Below, piece after piece: positions 54,911 through 64,000 of a stretch of DNA of 64,000 nucleotides; position 1 is the stretch's first letter, and the number at the start of each line of letters is the position of its first letter. Position numbers and translations under genes: made by a program. The stretch comes from Siphonodentalium dalli (taxonomy: Eukaryota > Mollusca > Scaphopoda > Gadilida > Siphonodentaliidae): the NCBI GenBank assembly GCA_032622095.1, contig CP136063.1, positions 204,647,934 to 204,711,933 on the forward strand. Direction: 5' to 3'. Under the pieces are notes generated by a model, which worked only from the letters and a program-made list of their open reading frames with translations, had not been told where the DNA came from and ran no database searches.

Positions 54911-57900
54911 GTGGATCATGCACCAGACGATGATAATGAGAACATGTGCTCACCATACAGTTTTGCTAACCACTCTTGCGAATATTACTCACCGTTGCAA
55001 TTACAGGAAAATATAGATGTCTCAAAATCTGATTTTTCAATTCTTGGTCTAAATTGCCGAATCCTCAACGCTAACTGGGATCCACTTACAAATCTCCTAT
55101 CAGATATAACTAACTCTAAACATCCCACCGATATACTAGCTCTGGCGGAAATATTCAAGATACGAGAAGAATATTCTCTTCCTGGGTATCATCAATTCCA
55201 ATTCAAATCACGACCAGATGACGATGATGGACGTGGTGGTGTTGGAATTTTCGTAAATGAAAACTTTCTTATAAAATCCGTGATGACCTAACGATATTTA
55301 TCTCACATGTTATTGAGACTATATTCATAGAAATTGACTCGGGACGCTCATCGTGTGTTGTGGCATCCATGTACAGACCAAATACGGCCCCTCATGCAGA
55401 TATCGATATATTTATAGATAAAATTACAAGTGTGGTCGAACAATTAAATGATTCTGGGACAAAGGCATATCTCATAGGAGACTTCAACCTCGACTTGCTT
55501 AACTTTCAGTCACATACGAAAACTAACAACTTCATTGAAACTATGTTTGAAAATGAATTTTTACCTGCAATTACCAAACCTACACGAATAACCGACCACT
55601 CGGCAATACTCATTGATGATTGATCATATTTATACTAATAACAATGTTTCCCGTGCCGATACTGGGATTATCCTCTCCGATGTGTCAGACCATTTTGCTA
55701 CATTTTATTCCGAATATCACGATCATAAGTATATAAAAGCGAGCAGTTCTACCGAGAAACGTATAATTAGTAAAGAGAACACAGACAAATTTAAATCAAT
55801 ACTTCGATAACAAGATTTTGGATGTGTCTTCGATAGTACTTCACCAAACCAAGCTTATGACAATTTTCTTTCAATATATCTATGGGCATTTAATGAATCA
55901 TTTCCATTGGTCCGATCCAAACCACCAACTAAATATATAAAAAAAAAACCTTGGACGACAAAAGGTCTCATTAACTCCTCTTTAGTCAAGAACAAACTTT
56001 ACATAACAAAACTAAAAGCTCCTTGTGATAACAACGCTGATAAATATAAAATATACTGTCGAATATACAAATCCTTAATTAGGAAAAGCAAAAAACTATA
56101 CTACAACAATATTCTCCACGAAAATATATTTGACACGCGACGTACATGGGTCATCCTGAAAAACGCTCTTAAAGTAACAAATAACACTCCAAAAATACCA
56201 ACAAATATATCAAATGGAAACACTATAATTTCGTAACCAGAGAAAATAGCTCAAGAATTTAACGATTATTTTGCGAAAATAGGTAAAAAAAACTAGTGAC
56301 GTGGTGCCCTGTAGCATCGGAATGACATTTTCCGACTATCTAACTGATCCCAATGCAAAAAATTATTTGTTCATGTTCCCAACAGATACATATGAAGTTT
56401 TGAACCTCTCGAATGACATCACTGGAAAAGGAACCACATATATCGATAACCTGTCATCAAAATTAATGAAACAGACCATACCCGAAACTTCCTCAGCGCT
56501 AACGCATATATTCAATCTATCATTTAAACAAGGTATTTTCCCCGATAGGATGAAAATATCAAAGTAATTCCACTTTATAAAAGTGAATATCCCGATAAAA
56601 TAACGAACTATTGGCCAATAAGCATTCTGCCCGTTTCTCGAAGTTGTTAGAGAAACTCATGCATAAAAGGCTTTTTTCGTTTCTCGAAAAACATGAAATC
56701 TTGCATAAAAATCAATATGGCTTCCGTAAGAATCACTCTACCATACATCCTTTGATGCACCTTCTAGATCATGTAGCAACAAATAACGACAAACCAACTA
56801 AGGATTCTACATTAGCGATTTTCATAGACTTATCAAAAGCATTCGATACAATTCGATATTTTATTGAAAAAATTAGAACATTATGGAATTCGGGGAGGTT
56901 TCCAATGAATGGTTTAAGAGTTATTTAAAGGGAAGAAAACAATACGTTGATTGTCTTGGTCCGGTTTTGCGAAGATAACGTGTGGTGTGCCCCAAGGGTC
57001 CGTTCTTGGCCCGATAATTTTTCTTCTGTATGTTAACGATATGCCCAAATGTACCTCGATGAACTTACTATCATTTGCCGATGATACCACGCTTTACTTT
57101 TCTGGTCATGATAGGAAACAGTTAAAAAAATCATCAACGGCTGAACTAAAAAACATTTTTGAATGGTGTTGTTGCAATAAACTATATATCAACGCAACTA
57201 AAAGTAAATTCGTATTGATCCACCCCAAAGGCAACGAGGATAAGTGGAGAAATTTTACACTGAAATTGAATAATATGGAACTAATTAGAGTTGGGAATCA
57301 AATGCGAGTAAAATCAATAACAAAATTTAGGCATTTTGATCGATGAAAACTTGACTTTTAAAAACCATATATCAATGATACAACGTAAACTGTACCACAT
57401 TCTCTACTTATTGAACAAAGTTAAAATTTTCTACCAAAAAAATCACGAAAAACACTATATCAGTCGTTAATCCATAGTCATCTTATTTATGGTCTCCCGA
57501 TATGGGGACACTCGATTCACTCGGGCGTACTCTCTACCTTACAAAAAAGGGCAATTCGTATTTTATGCAACACAAAATATAGGAGTCACACAGAACCCCT
57601 CTTCAAACAAGAAAATATCCTAATGTTCAAAGAGATATATACAGTGAATGCATCTGTCTTTATATACAACTGGTCTAGAAATAATCTCCCCAAATCGTTT
57701 AAGAATATGTTCACATATTCCCTCGGTGTTAACACTAGACAGACGGATAAATTAAGAAGCAATAAGACTAGAACATGTTTTTCAGAAGTCCTACCAAAGC
57801 ATTCATTTCCTAAAGTGTGGAACTCGATCAATTCGGAAATAAAAAAATGTAAATTTAATTACACATTCAAAAAGTTATTGTCTATGGAACTAATAGGTAA

Positions 57901-57967
57901 ATATTCTCAAATGGTTATCTGTGCAAACAAATTATGCTACATTTGCAGTCGGCAAAAATCCACTTGA
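54911..57967 (+). pseudogene. CR1/L2-like LINE ORF2, nearly full length, broken by frameshifts
   Basis: This encoded an endonuclease-reverse transcriptase. The endonuclease part has FSILGLNCRILNANWDPLTN, DILALAEIFKI, GRGGVGIFVNENF, VASMYRPN, YLIGDFNLDLLNF, KPTRITDHSA and SDVSDHFATF (catalytic E, GDxN and SDH). The linker has KKPWTTKGLINSSLVKNKLY and YYNNILHENI. The RT part has GFRKNHSTIHPLMHLLD, AIFIDLSKAFDTI, CGVPQGSVLGPIIFLLYVND and LLSFADDTTLYFSG, with NKLYINATKSKFV after it. The tail has YGLPIWGHS and RAIRILCNTKYRSHTEPLF. Breaks lie near 55291, 55620, 55810, 56236, 56567, 56640, 56860-56990, 57340 and 57480. Its length of about 3.0 kb matches a complete CR1/L2 ORF2. Confidence 0.9.
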
Positions 57968-58419
57968 CTCAATAATCTGCCAAGGTTAACTTTTTAACTC
58001 ATATTATTATGCACCCCTGAACATCCTAGTTAGCCCTGTGTCACATGTACGGTGTTGTCCGCGAATGTGACACAGGACTGTCGCAACAACCTTACTAGTT
58101 TTGTTACACTATCTTAAACTTGTCCAAAATCTCTATTATAGTACAGCATTGTATAAAATTCAACCCAATCTTGATTAAAATGAATACATAAAATATTAAA
58201 GTAGGCACCAACCGGCCATCCAAATACCATCCAAATACCAAATAGTCTGTGAGAAATTGTAAATACGTCATCATATTTTCATATTTCACTTATCATTCAG
58301 GGGCAGCAGGAAGACGGCCAGTTAGGTCATGCTGCTCCTGTGCAATAATATACTTTTGTTTACTATTATGTTAATGTATTGTATATTAATATTATTGTGC
58401 AAATAAAGATCTATCTATC
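57968..58419 (+). other. LINE 3' untranslated region with hairpins and (ATCT)n end
   Basis: AGCCCTGTGTCACAT (58033) pairs with ATGTGACACAGGACT. GGGGCAGCAGGAAG (58300) pairs with CATGCTGCTCCTG. The element ends AATAAAGATCTATCTATCTA, a short tetramer repeat instead of poly-A. Short microsatellite ends are typical of CR1/L2 elements. Confidence 0.75.
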
Positions 58420-58845
58420 TAAACAAATAACGACACGATCATCATAATAGTGGTGTGTTCTATCAATCATATCATATTCGCTAGATTGATAGTTGCAGTA
58501 TGTATGTAACTATTATGACCGCATTAATTGCTTTCAATGTTTAGATATCAACAATGGCTGGACCACTGTTGAAGATTTTATGGCGGGAACACAATGACTT
58601 CGATTTTTGATCCGCATTTAGAGACTTCTAGTGTGGTGAATTAGAAACCTGCAGTAATAAGCCGTAGTTTTTTGTAATAATTCGAAGGATTGGTTGTTTT
58701 AAAGGAATTCATGTAACCAATATATGCCGCGTGTGCTGAGTTAGAAAAAAAAGAGGAAAAAATCGCGTACGGCGATCTGATTAAACCGATTCTTTGTGGT
58801 ACAATCTGAAAAAAAAAAAATAGAATTACACCGCAAAACTGGATC
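58420..58845. other. No recognisable feature
   Basis: No gene or repeat was identified. The minus-strand frame at 58641-58856 has no domain. Confidence 0.4.
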
Positions 58846-58950
58846 GAGATATCCATGGTAACCCAATGTACTGACCAATCAGGACAAGGCTTTTAATCAT
58901 CTTTAGGCAGGGTCGTAATACATTTTGTCCAAGTTTTTATTCATTCATTC
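58846..58950 (+). repeat. Dispersed repeat R-D, copy 2
   Basis: This is the partner of 47396-47530. Confidence 0.7.
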
Positions 58951-59399
58951 TTTAGTTAATTGTCATGAAACTTGACATATAGTTCCAATACGGATGCAAT
59001 TATACCCCCTTTTGAAAAATATGTCGTATAATTATATAATCCGTCCGTCCTATTTTATCGTCCGTCCGTCCGGGTGCACATTTGAGCCTTATATGGTCAG
59101 GGGAGGAGCCTAAGACAAACGGAAGTTTGACACGATCGACCACCTACATGTAATGTCAAACTTCCATCTTATGCCCGATATTCCGCATATATACAATTAG
59201 GACTAAGTAGTTGTCTTAGGTGGTCAAAGTTGTCATAGATATGGGTGTCCGTCCGTTAAAATTTTTAGTTTCAGACCGATAACTCCAGTTTGCATTATTT
59301 GGCATGTTTCTTTCCAGGCTAAAAATACAGACCATGTTCAGATATGGAAACCTTCTAATTATTTTACATGTATTACAACCCTTTGTTGACCGATTTCAT
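58951..59399. other. Repeat-like sequence with CCGTCCGTCC motifs
   Basis: ATCCGTCCGTCC, CGTCCGTCCGTCCGG (59060) and GTCCGTCCGTTAAAATTTTT (59250) occur within 220 bp. CGGAAGTTTGACACGATCGA and ATGTCAAACTTCCATCTTAT form a loose inverted pair. I cannot place it in a family. Confidence 0.4.
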
Positions 59400-60660
59400 A
59401 GTATATACCCGGGGTTACGTAGCGTTTTTCCGAAGACCCATAACTCCGAAGGTCCGATTCTCCGAAGGTCAGATTCTCCGATGCCCCGATTCTCCGAAAG
59501 CCCATAACTCCGAACGCCCATAACTCCGAAGGTCTATAACTCCGAAGGGCCGATTCTCCGAAGGTCCGATTCTCCGAAGGTCCGATTCTCCGAAGGTCCG
59601 ATTCTCCGAAGATCATGTTTTATCGCTTATTAAATAGTGTACAGTCCAGTGGCGGGATCAATGGGGCCCTAGGGAAGACCGCCCCCAAAAAACATGTCAA
59701 ATGTCATGTAAACGTCAGGAAATCCCTCTTAGGCATTCAAATATTCACAGTGTTCCTGCCCAGGGGAGCCCCCGGACCAACGATTTGGGGCGACCCCTCC
59801 CATGTATGCTCTCCCCAAATCAGGCCTTCGTGATATGCTTTCGGCATATCATATGCATGATATATCCCCCACATATGCTAATTAATGTGCACCCCTAAAT
59901 GGGAACCCTGGCTCCGCCACTGGTGTGCACCGGGTATATTATAACGAAACGCTACAAGAATGTCAGAGTAGCCTAACATGCATGCACAGGGGCGACAAGT
60001 TCTTCCCCGTTCACCCCTGTACATTTTACTCTGGCATATCATGGGCCAACGTAACGTTATAGTATCTGGTGTATAGTCAGTGGCGGGCCAGGATTCCCAT
60101 TTAGGTGGGGGCAGTAGGAAAAGTTTGAATATTTTGATGCCCCATGAACGATTGCCGGGCGTTTACATGACATTGGACATGTTTTGGTAGGGGCCCATAT
60201 TGTCTGAAATAGCAAGTAGAGGTTTAATGGGGGCAGTGGGAATTTTGGGACCCATTGGCTTCGCCACTGGACTGTACACTATTTAGTAAACGATAATATA
60301 CCCCGATAAAACAACATCTTCGGAGAATCGGACCTTCGGAGAATCGGACCTTCGGAGTTATGGGCCGTCGGAGAATCGGGCCTTCGGAGTTATAGGTCTT
60401 CGGAGAATCGGCCCTTCGGAGTTATAGGTCTTCGGAGTTATAGGTCTTCGGAGAATCGGCCCTTCGGAGTTATGGGCTTTCGGAGAATCGGATCTTCGGA
60501 GTTATGGGCCGTCGGAGAATCGGGTCTTCGGAGTTATGGGCCGTCGGAGAATCGGGTCTTCGGAGTTGTGGGCCGTCGAAGAATCGGGTCTTCGGAGTTG
60601 TGGGCCTTCGTAGTAATAGGTCTTCGGAAAACCGGTCTGACACCATACCCGGATGGTATA
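59400..60660. mobile_element. Inverted dimer: 18-bp repeat arms plus hAT-like termini
   Basis: The left arm has about ten units of TCCGAAGGTCCGATTCTC (59430-59612), then AAATAGTGTACAGTC and CAGTGGCGGGATCAATGGGG (59650). The right arm mirrors this: GCCACTGGACTGTACACTAT at about 60268 and AATCGGACCTTCGGAG units (60319-60630). CAGTGGCGGGCCAGG (60077) and CTGGCTCCGCCACTG (ending 59924) are two further hAT-type termini facing inwards. The axis lies near 60000. CAGTGGCGG is a common hAT terminus, but no 8-bp duplication could be matched. Frames on both strands through the arms are not genes. Confidence 0.75.
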
Positions 60661-60778
60661 TCAGTATTCATAGTATATACCCGGATGGTATATACCCGGA
60701 TGAGTATATCAGTATACCCGGATGGTATATCAGTATACCCGGATGGTATATCAGTATACCCGGATGGTATATCAGTAT
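60640..60778 (+). repeat. ~21-bp minisatellite (ACCCGGATGGTATATCAGTA)
   Basis: Six to seven units, the last three identical. A related TATACCCGGGGTTACG lies at the other end of the inverted dimer (59403). Confidence 0.88.
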
Positions 60779-60866
60779 TCTTTATACTGCTTCCATTCTG
60801 TTTTAATGAAACTTTTTTTGAAACAGGTAACAAGGATATACACATATAGAGGATCTGACATGAGTT

Positions 60867-60981
60867 TCTATTTTATACGGAATTTATCAACCGAGTTCAC
60901 TAAATTCGATTTGAGCCGAGGTTTACCGAGGCTCAAATAGAATTTAGTGGACGAGGTTGATAAATTACGTATAGAATAGGA
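60867..60981. mobile_element. 115-bp foldback MITE
   Basis: TCTATTTTATACGGAATTTA pairs with TAAATTACGTATAGAATAGGA with some mismatches. The inner arms AAATTCGATTTGAGCC and GGCTCAAATAGAATTT enclose GAGGTTTACCGA. No target duplication is clear. Confidence 0.7.
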
Positions 60982-61276
60982 CGAGTGTGAGATTCGTTTT
61001 ATCACATGATCAAATAAACGCGAAGCAATGCGAAATATCCATCGAAAACAACGATAAAAACCGCAGCGATCGCAAGTCATTTGAAGAACGATGTGACGTC
61101 ATCGCACGCGCTGATATTAAACGTGTCTCTTATCGATAATTATGAAACTGCTTTTATGGGCAAATTATGTGATAAAAAACGGTATTAAAACCCTATAATC
61201 CGTACAATTGATAGAAGCGGGGTCTCTTTGATATGGCCACCCGTGATGTGACCCAATTGCACTGTGGAGTATTCTC
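60982..61276. other. No recognisable feature
   Basis: No gene or repeat was recognised. Confidence 0.4.
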
Positions 61277-61390
61277 GTCCCTGGTGGTCCTGCTGATTTG
61301 CTATGATGACGGTAGGACAAACTGATGCTGTTGAGAACATTTACTTTATTTTTTCTAAAGTTGTCATTTTGGCGGTGTTTGTTTAATCTG
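61277..61390 (+). repeat. Dispersed repeat R-E, copy 3
   Basis: CCTGGTGGTCCTGCTGATTT, GGTAGGACAAACTGATGCTG and TTTCTAAAGTTGTCATTTTG match 53250-53390. Confidence 0.7.
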
Positions 61391-61816
61391 TTTTATGTTG
61401 ATATTATACCACGAACATGAACTGTATGGACTAAGGTGGAAGTCTCGGTTTATATATTCATAGATATATCTTCCATACTTTTAATTGATTGATTGAAATT
61501 GAGCTACTAGCGTGACAACGAATTCCCACATGGAAACCGGGCATATCACTTTGAGACAATCGCCGGTACTTCGTCTCATTGACTCAATTACAGAACACGT
61601 CATAACGTGTTTCATTACTGCATTAAAAGATCAATTTTTGTGGCGGGAGAACCATCTATCCTCGGGACGTTCGATTGTCAGCACATTACCGCCCAGAGTA
61701 GAAGGTTCATTGCGCCATTGACAAGAAGCAGTTTTGACAGCAAGACAATTATTTTTGTAACAATTCAGTGAGATTAACCCTTTCTTTAGTAAATCCTCAT
61801 TAACGAGTTGTACACT
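61391..61816. other. No recognisable feature
   Basis: The plus-strand frame at 61512-61721 has no domain. Confidence 0.4.
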
Positions 61817-61818
61817 TA

Positions 61819-61946
61819 CAGTAATGCCCTAATTAACCGGTGAGAGCTTTCCGATGAACAGCAACAAGCCATATTTCCGACTAAATCCTGAAAAGTTACC
61901 CACAATTCTGCTGTGGTTAAGGAGTCGATTAATTAGGGCATTACTG
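61819..61946. mobile_element. mariner/Tc1-type MITE, 128 bp
   Basis: CAGTAATGCCCTAATTAA and its exact reverse complement form the ends, and TA stands outside both (61817-61818, 61947-61948). A TA duplication with CAGT-type termini is characteristic of Tc1/mariner MITEs. Confidence 0.85.
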
Positions 61947-62066
61947 TAGAACATGTTCAGATGATATGTTTGTTGAACTTATTGGCTGAACATTTCCCAT
62001 CAATTAATAGTAAACCGTCTGCATTTATCTTATCATATATCTGTCGTCTGCCTCATTTTTTATGAA
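61947..62066. repeat. Dispersed repeat, reverse-orientation relative of 1876-1983
   Basis: ACATGTTCAGATGATATG..., GGCTGAACATTTCCCATC and TATATCTGTCGTCTGCCTCA match the reverse complement of 1876-1983. The stem is decayed here. Confidence 0.6.
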
Positions 62067-62235
62067 CACCCATCCAAATGAATATAATAGATCATTACAA
62101 TATACACTTTATAATTGAGTGGGAGAATCCATTTAGTATAGACATGTTTAGCATGACAGCTGTTCCGAATCGTATTCCATTTTGGAACATATGCACGCCA
62201 CTGTCACCGTATTTTAAATTTGAGGTGTGACTTAG

Positions 62236-62524
62236 TTAACCCTTTCATGGCGGGAGCTGAGCTGGTGCAACATTAAAAACCCTGTGCCAAAGCATTCTCT
62301 TGTATATGCGAGTCGACCATAGGTCGCTTCGTATATATTAGAGAATGCATTGGCCTAACAATTTTTTCTCATTTTTTTCTTACATTCTTTAACAATTTAA
62401 ATATTTTTTTCTTGTATTCTTTAACAATTTTATCATTTTTTCTTAGAATCTTTAACAATTATAAAAAATAATATAAAATTTGTTAGGCCAATTCATTCTC
62501 TTATATATGCGAGGCGACCTATTG
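62236..62524. mobile_element. piggyBac-like MITE with double hairpin (copy F), right end lost
   Basis: TTAA (62236) is followed by CCCTTTCATGGCGGGAGC, matching the right end of copy B in reverse. CCCTGTGCC starts at 62280 and a slightly diverged palindrome at 62287-62353. The second palindrome starts at 62488 and breaks off in its middle at about 62521 (GGCGACCTATTGGG). No closing TTAA terminus follows. Confidence 0.8.
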
Positions 62525-63238
62525 GGAAAAAAATAATTTGCTTATTGTTTGTTATGTATCTTTTTCAAGATACTTACACAATAGCCAGGTTTCGCAACTC
62601 ACGGGTAGAGAGTTTGAGAGAGTCATCGTTTTTCGTGCTCTCCATTAAATTGTCAATTGTCGCTAAAATTAACTTTCTGTATGCTTCCGTATTCCTCTCA
62701 GTGATGGATAAGTTATTCGCGATCCGGAATATATGTTATATTCCCTGTGACGACAAGTGATTTTTTGGAAACCCAAAAATGCTGTTTTTCACGCCTATTG
62801 ATTCTATCAAGTAGCTTATTTATGTCGCCATTTTGCCAATGTATTGATTTTCCGGCATTTATAATCGACGTAGCAACCACCTGTCAGGAGGCAGCCTGAA
62901 ACCTGTCAAAACCGATACACTTACACTCCTTATGCTTTTTTGTCAAATCCCCTATCACGTCCTGATAACACACACATGCAAATTTGATGAAGTACATGCA
63001 ACGAATCGTCTAAAACTAACGTACATTTTAAGTAAATATGCATTACCATTTAATATAAATTGTTATCCGCACGTGACAGGGGATAGGTATTGTTATTGCA
63101 ATCTGTCTCTGTACCATGTATATTGGAGGAGAGCATAAACATATATGATACTACAATACGCCAATCAAGGCTTGCGGAGATGTGACAAACAACTCAAAAT
63201 ACCATAGATTTTGTCTGAAACAGGTTTAGGGTTTACCT
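62525..63238. other. No recognisable feature
   Basis: Frames at 62545-62760 and 62932-63138 show no domain. Confidence 0.4.
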
Positions 63239-64000
63239 ACGCGTGCTAGAACAGTTATCGTCCATGGGCTCATAGGAGTTCACCCTATTATGAGCTATAT
63301 AGATAAACGAAAACTATCGTTCCTTAGTTCAATGTGTAATCTGGAACAAATTAAAACGGCCAAGGAAATTTTCATTTTCCGTCTTTATCAACACGCACTT
63401 GCTCCAACTACTTCTTGTAAAAATTTCTCCTCCGATATCATTGTAACAATGAATAAATACAAACTGGTAGACTACTTGCGTCTGTATTTGAAGGAATCAG
63501 TATTTCCTTTTAAAGAGAAATGGAAACAATTAACTAAAGCTCTCATTAATGAGACTGAGAGCGCGGCCTGGTCCGAGAGAATTCATGCTGATAACTCCTT
63601 AATTCGATTCTCGAAGATTCAGACCACGTTCGAAGTCTCGCTTCTGTGGAAATTGTGCCGCCTGTTTCCAGAAAATAAATTGTCTTATTATAAAATGGCA
63701 CAAATTATACAATTCTCCTGCGTTCCGTGTGATACAGGTATTTGTTCAAATTGCTCTCGCGCGTACTCCGACTACATGCGGCATGCAATAGTCCAGTGTT
63801 CCTCATTAACGTGTATCCGTGACGAAATATAATTTTCTGTTTTGTGTAGATTTGGAGTTCAAATTTACATACGCTTTGATTCTCTTTCAGATGAAGATAA
63901 ATTATTATTCTTCTTGACGGCAAAATTTGAAGAAATTGCCTCTTATGTCGAAGATATCAATGACTTTGCAAATTTCATAATTAATTGCACTTGTAAACTA
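63239..64000 (+). pseudogene. LINE ORF2 C-terminus, runs off the window
   Basis: HPIMSYIDKRKLSFLSSMCN is the block that follows the RT domain in many LINEs (the 'id-RKL-F' segment). FEVSLLWKLCRLFP is followed by CVPCDTGICSNCSRAYSDYM and RHAIVQCSSL, a CxxC..H...C zinc-binding motif. The frame starts upstream of the first methionine, at about 63239 (TRARTVIVHGLIGV). A single TAA at about 63830 interrupts it, in a place where related LINEs usually have tryptophan. The same frame then continues open to the window edge (FGVQIYIRFDSLSDEDKLLF). RT and endonuclease are absent upstream, so it is 5'-truncated. The clade differs from the other four LINEs and is not assigned. Confidence 0.8.

Overview
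The window looks like repeat-dense, AT-rich intergenic DNA from an invertebrate animal. Metazoan origin is supported by five separate non-LTR retrotransposon (LINE) remnants of different clades, an interstitial (TTAGGG)n telomere-type tract, TTAA-flanked piggyBac-like MITEs and many long minisatellites. The mixture, including repeats with 'gggagataactcc'-type motifs, is what I would expect of a mollusc or other lophotrochozoan, but that is an inference and no host gene is present to prove it. I found no convincing host protein-coding gene, tRNA, rRNA or CRISPR array. One weak exon candidate is noted at 22.7-22.9 kb.

Layout. 0-6 kb: a double-hairpin element, a piggyBac-like relative, a 25-bp minisatellite, a telomere-type tract and a hAT-like insertion with an 8-bp target duplication. 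6-9 kb: a 903-bp element with 57-bp inverted termini and a 5-bp duplication (Transib-like), then a decayed L1/Tx1-type LINE on the minus strand. 10.8-13.1 kb: three simple or tandem arrays, one built from poly-G tracts. 13.85-18.26 kb: a 4.4-kb foldback element with a 9-bp target duplication, made of ~735-bp units arranged head-to-head. 18.8-20.4 kb: a ~63-bp satellite that decays downstream. 20.4-31.7 kb: mostly unremarkable AT-rich sequence with short foldbacks, a 487-bp tandem duplication and small minisatellites. 31.7-35.3 kb: a LINE C-terminus on the minus strand and a 1,519-bp near-identical tandem duplication that breaks at a poly-G tract. 35.3-42.9 kb: a perfect 67-bp-stem hairpin and then a Jockey-like LINE (zinc-knuckle ORF1 fragment, endonuclease, reverse transcriptase) split by a 3,139-bp insertion and by a piggyBac-like MITE. 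44.5-51.2 kb: two large (GATGAGGATGGG)n-type arrays in opposite orientation, with a piggyBac-like MITE, a ~155-bp tandem repeat and a 31-bp minisatellite between them. 51.4-52.5 kb: a 1-kb element with inverted termini. 53.4-58.4 kb: a CR1/L2-like LINE, almost full length but broken by several frameshifts, with a duplicated ~613-bp 5' unit and an (ATCT)n tail. 59.4-60.8 kb: an inverted dimer carrying hAT-like termini and 18-bp repeats. 61.8-64 kb: a mariner-type MITE, a truncated double-hairpin element and another LINE C-terminus that runs off the window.

Nothing here works as a pathway. The window records nested transposition, foldback formation and satellite expansion. The most unusual items are the ~67-bp near-perfect palindrome module that recurs, usually as an inverted pair, inside piggyBac-like MITEs with different termini; the foldback element with an invertible central segment; and satellites that appear to have grown out of a short purine seed inside a dispersed repeat. 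Sequence identities were judged by eye, so small coordinate errors are possible.
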